Below are positions 49,117 through 60,326 of a stretch of 60,326 nt of DNA, piece by piece. A model generated the notes under the pieces. That model saw nothing but the letters and a program-made list of their open reading frames with translations, had not been told where the DNA came from and did no database searches. How positions within the stretch are numbered: position 1 is the first letter of the stretch; each line of letters starts with the position of its first letter. The DNA is from Symmetrospora coprosmae (taxonomy: Eukaryota > Basidiomycota > Cystobasidiomycetes > Symmetrosporaceae). The translations under genes were made by a program, and so were the position numbers. Location: NCBI GenBank assembly GCA_008802785.1, contig VUYT01000057.1:1-60326 (forward strand). Reading direction: 5' to 3'.

Positions 49117-51192
49117 ATGCATATACGCAACCCGTACAAGGATGCTCCTCCCAACTTTTCCGAGCTTGCAGATGCGGTACCCCCGCTGCGACCTTTGTGA
49201 GGGTTTGCCAGATCCGAATGGGGTCTAGCCCATCCGGCAACATCTTGCTGAATTCGAATTCCATCGTGTCCGCTCGGCGCCGCTTTGACGTCCTACGACA
49301 AACTCCCTAAGCATAACGCTCAATGCGAAAGGCGGTCCCACGATAGACTTCAAAAATGCCGAAGCGCTTCGGTGCGCAATGCGAACGGACGGATGATGAC
49401 CGACTGGAACTCCCCGCCGGCTGACTCTGGTGCTCGTCCCGCCTGCCAGTGCTCTAACTGCCGCGCTTCTTCTACGAGACTTCAGGTTGACTGTCGAGCT
49501 GCCTGAAGATCGACTGTGCCCAGCTGTGCGCCCTGATTATTGACGAGCGACAGGCCTGACACATAGTGTACTGACAACTCCGCTGCTCCATTTGCCCTAG
49601 ATACCCGGTCGGTGCGCCCGTCTCGCCCATTCAGTCAGGTCATTTGCGCCAGCTCTAAGCTAACGATGCTCTTATAACCATGCAGTCTTGATTATGTGCT
49701 GTTCCTCCAAGATGTCGTGACGGCGCATCGGGCGCGACTCGCGCGATGCGGTCAAGACTGCGAGCCGGAGGTCAACGGCCTGGACATGTCAGTGGCGTAT
49801 TGTGCAGGCAGTCCCGTGGAATAGGACCTGACTATTTAGCTTGCTGCGTCGACCAGCGGGACGGGGGCCAGCGCTATCTATCCTTTGCTGTTCAGCCGCA
49901 TTGACGCACAGGCGAACATGCTGGGCACAGGTTGGCTTCTCTACGAGGCGGAGCAGTATGGATGTGCGGTCAAGCTTATCAATGGCATTGCTCTTCAGAC
50001 ATTGATGACGAATCCCTCGAATACGCTGAACGGAATATTGCCATCAACCAGCTCGACAACAGGGTTGCTGCTTTGAAGGTGCAGCGGGATGCACTTTTCT
50101 TCGCGGCCGCTCTCCATGCCGTTCCGCAGTCAGTCGCATGCATGATGCCACACAAGCGAGTGACTGATAGAGTGGAGACATTGTCAGACTCGACTTTTCC
50201 ATGTGCAATCCGCCCTTCTACGCGTCGGCTGAAGAGATGACACAGCTCGCCGGTGCAAAAGAGGAGGAACCGTTCGCGGTGGGTTCTGGTCTCCTTGAAA
50301 GGCTGGTTGCACAATGCTCACCCTGTAGACATTCTGAAAAGGCATGTACGGGATCTCCCGGTGAAATGGTCACCGAAGGAGGCGAGACCACCTTCGTTTC
50401 GAGGATGGTGCACGAAAGTCGAGAACTCAGAGAACAAATCAGGTAGGATGCTTCCATTCGGCAGGCGTGACACGATATATTCTAACCGACACCTCCTCTC
50501 GTCTAGCTGGTATTCGAGTCTCCTTGGCAAGGGCTCCAGTGTCATCAAGATCGTCAACGAGCTGCATGATCTGCAGTGCGATAATTACGCTGTTGTCGAG
50601 TACGCTCAAGGACAAACACAAAGATGGACCATCGCATGGTCATGGACAGACATCAGACTGCCGGACGTGCGTCTTCTCTCCTAGATCGCAAAGCTGGAGC
50701 TCGCTGATCCGTCCCTTCCGACCCTCCGGCAATGCTCAGTCAATTGCACGCCAGCTACCTCAAGGTCTCCTCACCAAGTCGCTGCCCTTGCCGAATACAC
50801 TCACCTACGTCTGCCCTGCTGCCTTCAGCCTGGAACAGGCACGAGCGGTTGTCAGCGGCGAGCTCGCGTCCTTCGACATTGACATTCAGACAGAAAGCTC
50901 AGAGGTGCAAATTCTCACAGCGAAGTCCATCAGCTGGACTCGAAGCGCACGGCGAGCCAGAGCTAGGGGAGAAGCGAGCACAGCAGAGCAGACAGACCTC
51001 GTCTGCGAGGTTGCGATCACTAGGCGTGCGAAGGCCAGCGCTGGGCCGGCCGAGCTTGACTGCATCTGGGTAAGAGGACGTGATAGACATGCTTTCGAGT
51101 CTTTGTTCAGCTATCTCGCGCGGAAGCTCGCCGCGGCAGCAGCGACGAGCCAGCAAGGATCAGCAGACTCAGATGCAATGCAGCTTCAGTAG
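49117..51192 (+). CDS. METTL16-type RNA N6-adenosine methyltransferase
   Basis: The product belongs to the METTL16 / RlmF (YbiN) family, which methylates adenosine in U6 snRNA and other RNAs. The start MHIRNPYKDAPPNFSELA matches the family N-terminus (MHxRNxYKDxPPDF). Further exons carry FKNAEALRCAM, LTVELPEDRLCPA, LDYVLFLQDVV, the SAM-binding motif LDIGTGASAIYPLL, SSDIDDESLEYAERN, the catalytic MCNPPFYASAEEM (NPPF), MVTEGGETTFVSRMVHESR, RWYSSLLGKGSSV and ACPAAFSLEQARAVV-type C-terminal text. At least nine exons are needed; the exon joins at 49885-49970 and near 50670-50740 are not settled, and one intron there would be about 41 bases. Its stop codon (51190-51192) nearly touches the end of the antisense GAPDH-copy frame. 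Confidence 0.85.
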
Positions 51193-51600
51193 CCGTTCGC
51201 TTGCAAGACGTCCGGTAAGATTAAGAAAGCGAAGGGAGTGCTGTCGAACAACAAACAGAGGTATACGTAACGGTAGGCATGAATAGACGTGATAGTGGGT
51301 GTCGTGATACTGGATTGCTGCTGGTCCTTCTGGCCGATGAAGGCGAGGAGGTCGACGACTCGGGCAGAGTAGCCGAATTCTGCGAACGACGGAGACAACG
51401 CGTGACTCGGTGTCAGTTTGACTGTGCCTCAACAACACAGCGGTCCGTGAAGCGTATCCAGACTTCATCAACTCACCGTTGTCGTACCAGGAGACAAGCT
51501 TGACAAAGTTGTCGTTCCTGTTGGTGGAGAAGCCCACCTTCGTCAGCATTTAGACAAACGACAAATGCGGCGAGGACTTGTCACTTGCAAGCTGATGCCG
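51186..51600 (-). pseudogene. Inverted partial GAPDH copy (last internal exons plus new tail)
   Basis: Read on the minus strand, 51600-51311 repeats the end of GAPDH exon 9, the GC-AG-type intron, the NDNFVKLVSWYDN exon, the next intron and the EFGYSARVVDLLAFIGQKDQ exon. Introns are kept, so it arose as DNA and not from RNA. The match ends one base before the SKL splice site. In frame it continues for about 41 new residues with a hydrophobic stretch (YVYLCLLFDSTPFAFLILP) to TGA at 51186. Only three of the differences from GAPDH lie in coding positions, and all are silent. It has no promoter or upstream exons of its own, so as it stands it cannot make GAPDH. Confidence 0.8.
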
Positions 51601-51659
51601 CCGCTAGTCTGCAAGTGTAGCGCCGGCCACCCAGGAAACGTGGGTATAGGTTGAAGCGA

Positions 51660-54600
51660 TCAATAGTCCTGTAGTCCCCCATCCCAATTTCCCGTCAAGG
51701 TAGGATCCGTCTGCACTCTGGCTCTCGACGGTTGCTTCCTGACTGGCCTCTGCTGTTGGGGCTGCATCTGTGTTTGGGGAACCTGTTGCTGTTGCTGAAT
51801 AGGCACATGCTGTACTGCCTGCTGATAGTGAGGGAGCGCTGGCTGCTGCTGCTGCTGCTGTCGCTGTTGCTGATGCTGTAGTCTATTTACGCTTTGATGG
51901 CCCGGCATTGTGTGCATGACCTGTTGTATGCCGACACCACCGAACCCGTCTTCTGGCAGATCGCCTTCTTCGAGCATCTGGACGGCCTTGGACGAGTACT
52001 GGTATTCCATGGCATGATAGTTGAAAGAGAGCTGGTCGTTGAGCCGCTGTGCGTTCTCAGCCTCATTGTGGTGGTATTGCGGGTTAAGGGGATCTTCGCC
52101 AGGATCTTCGTCGGTTGATGGGTGTACATCTCTGCAGATGGTGGCAGTAGTCAGCTCTGCTACAAGCTGAAGGCCGTGTGATCCGTGTACTCACCCGCAT
52201 GCCGTGGGTATCCAGTTGTTGAGATGCACGTATCGATTAAGGGAGAGGAGGAACTGATCTCTCGGCCGGAGCTCTGCGGTTAATTGGCGGGGCATGCGGA
52301 CCTTGAATGGCCCTGGCTCGCTGTTCGAATGAGGATCTCCCTCTGGAAGATTTTCAATGCCATACAAGCTCAGCAGTCGAAACTCCGAGGCGTCTTTCCG
52401 ATGCTCAGCGAAACTTACCTATCGGTATGCCTCTCAGGATGACATACGTTGTCCGCACACGGTCAATGACGAAGTACCCGTTGAGAGCAGTGACTCCCGG
52501 TTCCTGTCCAAGGCCTTCGTATTGGTTACGGGCAAACTCGCAGTATTCGACTGCAAAAACTGGTCAGTATTTGACCCATGAAGGAGCTGCGAGATGCGCC
52601 GCATCAAGGCAGACCCACTCAAAATCTTGCCAGCTCCTTCTGCTCTAGCTTGTGGGTTGGAAGGCATCCGCACAAGTCCATTCGGCATTGGCGTCATCTG
52701 CGGAATACCCGCCACCATAGAGGCCGACAATGTAGGCTCGGATGCCCGCTTCTTGATTGCCTTGCCCGAGCTACCGCACTGCTTGGCAGTGCTTGCATGC
52801 AGCTCCGGCGACGTAAACGAATGGGTGAAGAGCCAGTCGTTGAAGCTGGCAAGATCCTTTGCCGAAGCCTTGACATCCTTTGGCGTCCGTATGCACTTGT
52901 TGACGAGGAAGTCATTCAGGAACGAGTCGATGGCTTGGCTTAGGTACGAGACGCCGACGCTATCAATCCATCGCTCGCCTCGCATCCTTGCCTGCGCCGC
53001 CTCAGGCCCGGTTGCTCCATCTTCGGCACTCATTTGAAACAGCTGGATGGTGCTATCGAGCCCCTCGACCACGATGCCGTTACTGTCCGTGCGAGGCGGC
53101 TTTGACCGAGTAGCCAGATCCTGTTGCTGGTATGCGCGTAGGAGGTTACCGATGGTCTGATGCTGACGAGCTTGCTCGAGATATTCCTGTGCAAGCTGGG
53201 CGGCGTCACTCCTGCGCGCTTCTGCCTGCTCCGGCGTCTCTTTGCCCTGCCTCATGTTCTCGGTCGTCTTGCGCTTCTTGAGCGTGCGCGACGTGCCGCC
53301 TCCATCACTCAAGCCGCTGCTTCCGCTTGCACTGCCATTCCCATTCCCGTTACCAGTGCCATTGACGTTGCCGCTGGTCGGGGTCATCGTGGTCGGAGAT
53401 ATGGGCATTGGCCCCGCAGGCATTGCAGGCATAGAAATCATGTTGGTTGAAGATGGCTGATACGGCATCTGGGAAGGCGGCATGAGCGAGGACTGCATCT
53501 GTGGTTGTTGCAGCTGGCCTGCCTGTGGCACGGGCGTTAGGTAAGGCGGCTGCATGAGCTGTGGCGCATGCTGCATTTGCGGATGTTGTCCCATCTGCTG
53601 ATGCTGCTGCGTTTGCGTTGATTGAGGAAGATAGGAAGGCGATGGCGGTGGAGGTGGGTCCTGCCTGATCTGTCCGTTGGGTGTGTAGGCTTGGAGATTC
53701 GAGGGCGGCTGGGCCAGGGCGGCAGCGTTGGCTTTGGCGGCCGCCGCGTTCGCCGCATTCATTGCTGCTGTAGACGCAGAGGGGTCTAAGCGAACTTGCA
53801 TCGAGACCTTGCGATGGTCTGACCGGACCCGCGCTGGGGTCTGTGGCGGCATATCAGCCTTGTCTCCGAAGGGGGGCTCTCCCTCTTCGGCGGTCAGGCA
53901 GGCCTGGGTCAACCGGTGAGAGGAGATGATTGTCAGCGCTCACTCGACAGGCCATCTCTAATTGCAAGGGCGCCTAACCTGGATGAGCGCTTTCCCCTCC
54001 TTGGCAGTCACTAGGGGCTGCAGCTTATTTGTGGTGTAGGTGTAGACGAGGCCCGTCTCGGACACGACGAGCAGGAGAACCTGTGTCCCTGTCAACGTTG
54101 AGAGCTCGTAGGCCTATTCCGTAAACATGTTCTGCTGTCAGCCACGCGGTGGACCTCGCGAACAAAACAACGCGTGCCGCGAACGAGGGAACCTCACCTT
54201 CTTCATGATACCAGCTTTGCGTTTGCTGAAGGTGATGTGCCGCTTGGACTGAGTATTCAGACAAGAGTTAGCAGTACCTTCCTGTACTCGTCTACTGATG
54301 GCGACTGACCTTGTCCTCAATATACTCTATCTCAATCTTGCGCCTTCCCGGGTTTGGCATGCCTTTCTTGCCCTTCTTCGCGGCCCCGCCTCCTTCTTCG
54401 TCGTCATCGTCGTCCATGTCGTCGATGTCCTCCTGCTGAATGAACATGGGCATCTCGCTGCCGCCATTGCCACTCCCACTGCCACTCCCGCTGCCAGCCG
54501 CGTTCCTGCCTCCCACGCTGCCGCTGCCTCCGCTCAACGGCTCCGAGGACGAGGAGCGCGTTTGCGAGCTGGTCGAAGGCTTGACGGGAGAGCTGTCAAG

Positions 54601-54729
54601 CGTCAATCCCTGCAGATCAGACAGCTCCTCGCTCGAAGGGAGACTGGCCGTCCCGAACATGCCCTGGCTCGTGGCTGCCAAGGACATGGTAGTCCTGCTC
54701 TTGTTGAGTCCGGTAGGGATATCGCCCAT
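51660..54729 (-). CDS. MCM1: MADS-box transcription factor (Mcm1 type) with long C-terminus
   Basis: Seven exons (54729-54310, 54248-54198, 54113-53979, 53903-52619, 52550-52419, 52342-52195, 52131-51660) close in phase to 880 residues. The SRF-type MADS domain is unmistakable: GRRKIEIEYIEDKSKRHITF, SKRKAGIMKKAYELSTLTG, QVLLLVVSETGLVYTY, then KLQPLVTAKEGKALIQACL. It is preceded by about 120 residues that are Ser/Gly-rich and end in an acidic run (DDMDDDDDEEGGG). After the MADS domain come a Gln/Pro-rich region, a poly-Asn/Gly stretch, and then an ordered-looking part of about 250 residues (WIDSVGVSYLSQAIDSFLND, FNDWLFTHSF, YCEFARNQYEGLG, NGYFVIDRVRTTYVIL, FLLSLNRYVHLNNWIPTACG) that I do not recognise, and a Gln-rich tail. 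Mcm1 factors control mating and cell-cycle genes; yeast Mcm1 is only about 290 residues. Confidence 0.85.
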
Positions 54730-55249
54730 CGGCTATGGCCGACTCTCCTCCCCTCTTCCTCCTATTCGTCCCCTCCTGCTGTATCTGGCTGCTGTCCCTT
54801 CTCGCTGTACTTGCGACAAGCGAGAGAGCTGGCGGCGCAGCGACGCCCTCAAAGTCACGCCGCTCCGTGTTGACTGGGCCGCCAGGCTGATTCGCTCAAT
54901 GTTCAGCAGCGCAGCGGCAGGGAGTTAGGGATAGGCTTTTGGAGCGTGCAGGTCTGTCGTAGCGTGCAATAAGGCTTGCTGTTCACTGGGGTTATCTGTT
55001 CGTCGTGCGTGAATGTCAGAGCATGAGAGAGCTGCATCCCGCGCCGAGAGCTCCGCCTCATGCCGGAAAGCATCAAAACACTCAGGGGCAACGGAGCGAT
55101 CGGCCCCGACAAACCCAATTGAGACGGAGAAACACCCGACTCTCTCGCAACTGTCCTGCACACTCTGAGCGTGCGACCGTACTTGAAGCCTACTGTTGCC
55201 TGATGCCTATGATACAACGACCACAAGTCAGAAGTGGGAGGCAGTCCTG
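54730..55249. promoter_or_regulatory. Promoter region of the MADS-box gene
   Basis: About 520 bases upstream of the MADS-box start, behind the VHS gene. I see no gene. I did not find a clear CC(A/T)6GG box that would suggest self-regulation. Confidence 0.4.
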
Positions 55250-57735
55250 TCATCGAGTGCGGTAAGGGTCATATTCGTCCAGGATGGAGAGATTGTCGAT
55301 TTTCGGCGGATCCTGAGCAGTGCTCTGCTGCTGCTGCTGCTGCAACTGTTTCTGCTGCTTGAGAATCTTCGCCTTCTCGTAGTCCTCCTCGTATCGCTTC
55401 CGCAGCGCCTCTTCCGCTTTCCGCTGTTGCTCCTCAGCATCAACTGATATGCACGTAAAGCCAATGTCGTCAGCAACGTAATGCCTGGGACACTCGCAAT
55501 ATGCACCTATAACTCACCAGGGAGACCTGAAAAGTGTCGCATCTTGCCGAGCGCCTTCTCGGATGGCTGCAGGGGTACGAAGCTCTCCTCACTATCTTTA
55601 CGGGTCCTACTTCCCGACGAGCTCAGGAAAGGATTGTTTGAGCGGGCAACAGGCGTGAGAGGCGAAACCTCGTCTGGCTCATCAACGACGTAGCCTTTAT
55701 CGAGCATCGGAGGCACGATGGGCCGAGGTGGCGACGGTACGCCGAAACTGGCGCCGGACAGCCGCGCATATGGGTTGCGGCTCTTGAGCTGCGTCCGCTC
55801 AGGCGATGCCGTCATGCCAGCTCCTTCGGTGTCGAAAGTGTCCTCGTGCTGCGGAACTGCCGTGGCGCGTGAGGATGATGTAAAAGCATGACCGTTAGCA
55901 TCTTGCTGATCCAACGGTGGGGTATTCGAGCGGGACGGCGCTCCAGACGAAGACGCAACAGGTTGTCCGGGTACAGGCAAGTGACCGTCTTCCGCACCTT
56001 CGCCGGCAAAGCGCGTCTCCACTCTGGAACGCTCCGTAGCCGCTATCAGGTCCGCCTCCTCTTGAGCTCGCCGGTTGTTCTGCTGCTCAAGCCCTGTCGC
56101 GTAGGCACAGCACGCAGGTATCATCAGTCTACTTCGTCGGCTTTCGGATACAAGAGATACGGAGCCACCCACGGTGATAGTGCTCTAAGGCATCGTGCAC
56201 CTCGCTGTGCGTTGCCAGCAGACTGTCGAGCAGTTTCTCCTCCGCAGAGGTGCCATTCGATGACATAGTGGCTGCATTTTCTCCGAGCGCCTCCTCTTGC
56301 TGCTGCTGCTCTTCTCTCGCTCTGTGTGCCTTGTTCGCCTCGGCTTGTGCCCAGGGCAGCTGCTGCGTAACGAAATCCTGCCACGCCAGGACTTTGGTGT
56401 AGAACTCCTGGCCAATCTCGCTCTGCTGCAAGTCTTCTGGTGCAGTATAAGCCAGTGAGTCTTCGAGCATGCCAGCTTCCGCTCGTGCCACGCTGATCCT
56501 CTGCTGCAACTGCTCCATCTGAATGCGCGGGTCAAACCCGTTGGTCGGATTGCGGCGACGGCTAGATCGAGACGGCCTTGTACTGAAAGGGTTGAAAGTT
56601 TCGTCACCCTCTTCGGTAGGTATGCCGCCGAGTGGGGCATCAACAGGCTTGATGTTGACGTAGAGCCCGACCAAAGGCTGCAGGTCTGCGTCGTCCTGTA
56701 AGTGTGGTTGCAGCTTCAACTTTCCTGGCCAGACACTCAGACATACTGCAGCTAGCTGGACAGACGTACATATGCTTCGTACGCGAGGGCGGCCACAGCC
56801 TTGAATAGCATAGCCTTGACGCGGGGATCGGTCTTGCTCGATTCGAACGTGTCCTGCATTTGCTTGAGGAACTTCTTGTTGACCACCTGGACTATGAGCA
56901 GCAAGAGCCTATGTCGGCTTAGCCCACGACAGGTAGTCACGCCTTGAACGATGTGAGATTTTGCTCACGCTTGAAGCGGTCCGTGCTGTTGCGCATGAGA
57001 ACCACGAGAAGCTGTGCGAGCGAGGGACAAGTCAGAACCGGCGCCCTTTGAGCAGCCGATCAGACGAGACACATGAGCCTACCTTGGACGCACGCTCCTG
57101 CGCTTGTGCGGAGCCATGCTTGTATTCTTTGCGGAGCGACCTGCGCGATCAATGCGTTTGGTCAGCCTGACGTCGTGGCAGGCGCGCGACCATCCCTCAA
57201 CCTACTCGGCAGCTTCCTTGGAGGCGTCCGCACTGCTGGACAGCATGTCTGCAAGGTCAAGGATGCCATTCCAGTCTTCCTCCGGGAGTCCACAGAAGCG
57301 TCCTGTCGATAACGTGACCGCAGTCAGCCACCTCGAGCTGGACCGACTCCCCATGGGAGGGCTCTCACCGATGACATCCTGCACTATAGCCGCCTTGCTC
57401 ATCTGTTGCCTAGGTATGGGTCGTCCAGCCTGATACTGGTGCTGCTGCTGCTGCGGTTGTTGTCGGGCTGCAGCGCTCTGGTCCTCTGCTGCGGCGGACG
57501 ACGCTCTTCTCCGCATCCTTCCACCAAACAGGCCCTTCCCAGCTCGCTTATCCTGCGAATGGGGCTGGGGCTGTGACTGCGGATGTGCGTACTGCTGCTG
57601 TCCCTGCCCATCGCTGCCGTCCAGGTCCGGCGTCGAGGTGTTCCTGCGTGGGTCACCGCCCAGCGCGTCATCGCTGGCGCCCCGCTGGTCCGAGCTGGGC
57701 TGTAGGCCCTTCTTTGCTTTGGAGAACAGGCCCAT
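55250..57735 (-). CDS. VHS/GAT-domain protein, Lsb5-like
   Basis: This is a likely endosome or actin-patch adaptor. Eight exons (57735-57369, 57302-57206, 57140-57083, 57011-56969, 56891-56770, 56695-56173, 56093-55518, 55443-55250) close in phase to 659 residues. After a Gln/Ser-rich start (MGLFSKAKKGLQ) comes a VHS domain (CGLPEEDWNGILDLADML, SLRKEYKHGSAQAQERA, LLVVLMRNSTDRF, NKKFLKQMQDTFESS, DPRVKAMLFKAVAALAYEAY). A GAT-like helical region follows (MEQLQQRISVARAEAGMLED ... DSLLATHSEVHDALEHYHR), then a Ser/Pro-rich tail with NPF motifs and a Gln-rich coiled end. Membrane traffic roles are inferred from the family. The first intron (66 bases) is stop-free and in frame, so retained-intron models would insert 22 residues in front of the VHS domain. 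Confidence 0.85.
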
Positions 57736-58051
57736 CTGCTGTAGATGACTTTTCTACGGTGGACGGGGGCTTCTCTTCGGGAGGTGTGCGGGCTGATGCA
57801 ATAGGCGGGAGTGCGACGTGTTCACAGTCCATGACACCGCCTTGTGTGGCCTAGGTGACCGGCCCACTCGCCACCGATGAAGGGAACGGAAGCACTCTCC
57901 TCCTCCTCTCATCTGTCACGACTACTGACATTGCGCTGTAACTACCCTGCTCAAGTATGCCACTACTTCAGACTGCCACTCCTGATTGGGCTTTACATGC
58001 GCTGGATTCCGCCCTTTAGCCTGCGGAGAAGGGTCGTCAATCGCCGAGGCA
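57736..58051. other. Intergenic region between the wax-synthase-like gene and the VHS gene
   Basis: About 316 bases holding the VHS promoter and the downstream end of the next minus-strand gene. Nothing else was seen. Confidence 0.4.
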
Positions 58052-59558
58052 TCAATGAGGCCCAGAAAGATGCACCGACCAAGCTTCCCAAAGATCTGGA
58101 ACGAGCCATGTCTGCCACCCGAGGAGCCAGAGTCTCCCTAGCCAGCCTTCCACGGGCCTGTCAGTCACCTTGGTGAAGGCATCCTCAAGGACTACGCCAA
58201 CGCCCTGCAGGAGGAAGAACCGAAAGGTTGCGATAGCGCCCTCATAATCGCCCTCGGTTGCAAGGTACCACGCTGTCAGAGGATGTAAACGGGAGTGCGT
58301 TTCAGCTTGCTGCCGTTGCTCCATCATCCTCATGATGTGTCGCAACACTATCAAGCGCTTACGAAGAGCGTGCATGAAGACGGCCGAGAAGATGAAACCA
58401 CCTATGATGGCGCTCGCTCGAGTAATGTCTCTTCCAGCCCAGCTCGTGACGTAGCCCGCAGGCCTGCACCCGAACATTACGATATGCCGTCGCAGAAACC
58501 TGTACGCGTTACGTCCAGCTCTGGTCAGTCAGGGTAGCTCGACATGTGCAATAGTGCGAGTGTCACATGAAAGCAAGTGTCCTCACGAGTGCCAGCGGAA
58601 GGCCCAGAGCTCTTTCAGGCTGGTAGCCGCTGTTGGATTCCTCATGAGCCGGGGCCAAGCTCGACTGTCGAAGGGTGCCGGCTTCCACCGCTGGGGCAGA
58701 AGTGGGAGGGATCTCCAGATACGTGTCACTAGGCGAGTTCCCGTTGCAAGCAGAAGATACGGGATTTCGATACCAGTCCAGGAAGAAATTCCGACACTGA
58801 GAGCGAGAATTGCCCTTGAAAGCCAGACCTGGAGAATGCGACGAAGACCAAGTGACCAGACGTGCTGCGTTGGCGTGTCCCCGTAGAGCTGGGTCACGAT
58901 AGCGGTCAGGCCGGCCAGGAAGGCCTGAAGCAGAAGATTGCGGAGAGTATCGGCCAGGAAATGGTCATCGGGCACGGCCGCTGGGATGGTTGACCCATCC
59001 GATGCCGCGGATACTTGTATGCAGGAAGAAGTTGCCAATGAGTCAGCTCGTACACGCTTTAGTGAGTTGCTGGCGGGCCTACCTCGTCGCCAGACTTGCC
59101 ATCCCGCTAATCGACATAGCTTCAAGTGTGATGGCTGGCTCAAGAGGCTCTTCTACCTTGGTATCAGCTCGAGGGTGAGCCTCACGTCCGCCTGCGTCGT
59201 CGGAGGAGCGTGGAGCCTTGCTGTATCCGACCCATTTGTACGGCTCCGATGCGAAGCCAACTTCCAACGCATCGAAACAGCATCGGGTGAGGTATATGTA
59301 GACCATGAAGTTTGGTAGAATCATCCTTGCCGAAGGTCGGAAGTGACAAGCGGGCTCCAGGTGTGCCAAATAGACCAGGGAGGGGACAATTGGGATCAAG
59401 CTGATGCGTAGGCGCGATCTCCATCCTGGGATCCTGCTTGAGCCTGGCGTCTGTAGAAGCCATGTCTGGACGCAAACACAGAGGTAGGGACAGAGGAGCG
59501 TCCACGAGGGTGTGGAAACAGGTCCGTTGCCCTGGCCCGGGTCCGAGGCTGTCGACAT
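58052..59558 (-). CDS. MBOAT / wax-synthase-like membrane acyltransferase
   Basis: The product is a multipass membrane protein of the wax-synthase branch of MBOAT enzymes, often found in fungal secondary or lipid metabolism. The C-terminal half is clear: AATSLKELWAFRWHS joined by an intron (about 58510-58590) to FLRRHIVMFGCRPAGY, then RASAIIGGFIFSAVFMHALR with the likely catalytic His, and VVLEDAFTKVTDRPVEGWLG, RLWLLGWQTWLVPDLWEAW. Upstream exons include the hydrophobic LLLQAFLAGLTAIVTQL and RAILALSVGISSWTGIEIPYLL, and an N-terminal membrane segment (ISLIPIVPSLVYLAHL). The exon joins between about 59080 and 59200 and the start (59558 is the best guess) are not settled. The acyl acceptor cannot be told. 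Confidence 0.65.
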
Positions 59559-60326
59559 GCTGGATGCTTCCGGTGCTATTCACAGTCAGCTGAAGGAAAG
59601 CCTGCGCAGTGGTTCCGAATCGACGAGACACCCGATGACGATGTCTCGAGCGTCAGCAGGCAGCGGTATGTCGACGGAAGAGAAAACAGACATGGTTCTC
59701 GCCGTCTCGGGCACGGAGACCCGTGATTCGGGCTACGACCGGTGCCACCGGCCGAGTGATGGTGCGCTATAGTCACTTGAGGCGTGAGGCAATGAAGCCA
59801 GCTCGCTTGCGCATCTCTTCGGCTGGACCGGGTCGGCTCCTAACGATCCAGGCACAGGAGGACTGGCCCATGGCCATCATGGCAGGAGCGCGGGCAGGGA
59901 AGGACACACTGGTTGCCGCACAAGGTGTGCTTGCATGGTTTATACCGGTACCCCTCCTGCGAAACAGGTACATCAGACTGCCTGATCATGGCTTCTGCGC
60001 TGGCAAAAAGGTCTGACGGCCCGCCTAAGCCATCCCCTCCGTCTTCAAGGCCACTTCTAATGAAGGCAAACCCCGACAATGCCTGCCCGCAAAGGGCGCG
60101 AGACGGTCCTTCCAGTGCGGTCCTCAGAATAAAAGCACGACGCTCCCCTGCTTGACTTGCTGCGTTGCCGCCATAGCCAGCCGCCCTTCTCACACAGAGA
60201 TGCGGAACGAACAGAAGATTTGACGCGTGACCGTCTTTCCTTGCGGATGGACGAGTCGAACGCTGACTCCAAACTCCCGGGGGAGCAAGGAGACGCCATG
60301 CTCAGAGGACACTGGTTGTACATTTG
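59559..60326. other. Right-edge region without a supported gene
   Basis: About 770 bases. Minus-strand open frames include one with several cysteines (PCKHTLCGNQCVLPCPRSC) at about 59840-60193, but I see no family pattern and no splice context. It may hold upstream exons or the promoter of the MBOAT gene, or part of a gene cut by the window edge. Confidence 0.35.

Noticed and set aside
59840-60193. Cys-rich minus-strand frame at the right edge as a zinc-finger gene
   Set aside because: The cysteine spacing fits no known finger and no start or splice pattern supports it.

Overview
The window is nuclear DNA of a basidiomycete fungus, most likely a smut relative (Ustilaginomycotina). The evidence is GC-rich, gene-dense sequence with short introns of about 40-120 bases ending in GT..AG, fungus-specific genes (D-arabinono-1,4-lactone oxidase, a Tps3/Tsl1-type trehalose subunit, a Kes1-type sterol carrier, a SET5-like protein with a split SET domain), and a GAPDH gene whose last intron decides whether the protein ends in the peroxisomal signal SKL, a device known from Ustilago maydis. 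Most gene models below were built by hand from conserved protein motifs. For most of the spliced ones I checked that the reading phase closes across every intron.

Layout. 1-685 holds no supported gene. 686-2739 (minus) is a Mutator-like (MULE) transposase gene with one intron and one apparent frameshift, followed by an odd TTCGAA-rich stretch near 3014-3262. 4072-7308 (minus) is EMC1, divergent from FOL3 (7547-8848, plus). FOL3 converges on an F-box/WD40/UIM gene (8856-11999, minus) with 7 bases between stop codons. eIF5A (12350-13331, plus), a BTP histone-fold protein of TAF3/TAF8 type (13938-16239, plus) and a large coiled-coil protein (16531-20079, plus) follow. ALO1 (20203-21989, minus) shares a divergent promoter with a trehalose-complex regulatory gene (22811-27297, plus). 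Next are mitochondrial ribosomal protein uS19 (27494-28020, minus), WBP1 (28151-29823, plus), an HhH-GPD DNA glycosylase (30039-31695, minus), a Kes1/Osh4-like gene (32328-33995, minus) and the seven-exon HMG-box gene nhp6 (35576-36488, plus).

37596-41351 (minus) is read as one 1004-residue protein that joins an AMPK-type glycogen-binding module (CBM48) to a SET5-like split SET domain. Importin beta-1 (42276-45549, plus), GAPDH (46690-48817, plus) and a METTL16-type RNA methyltransferase (49117-51192, plus) follow. The last three exons of GAPDH before the SKL switch, with their introns, are repeated in inverted orientation behind METTL16 (about 51311-51600), so a 290-base inverted repeat of about 96% identity brackets METTL16. 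The right end holds a MADS-box factor with a very long C-terminus (51660-54729, minus), a VHS/GAT endosomal protein (55250-57735, minus) and an MBOAT/wax-synthase-like membrane enzyme (about 58052-59558, minus).

Most genes are housekeeping and unrelated in pathway: ER protein insertion and glycosylation (EMC1, WBP1), folate, translation, nuclear import, glycolysis, trehalose, chromatin and transcription. The parts most worth a second look are the GAPDH C-terminal switch together with its inverted partial copy, the CBM48-SET fusion, the long MADS-box protein, and the possible two-start DNA glycosylase.
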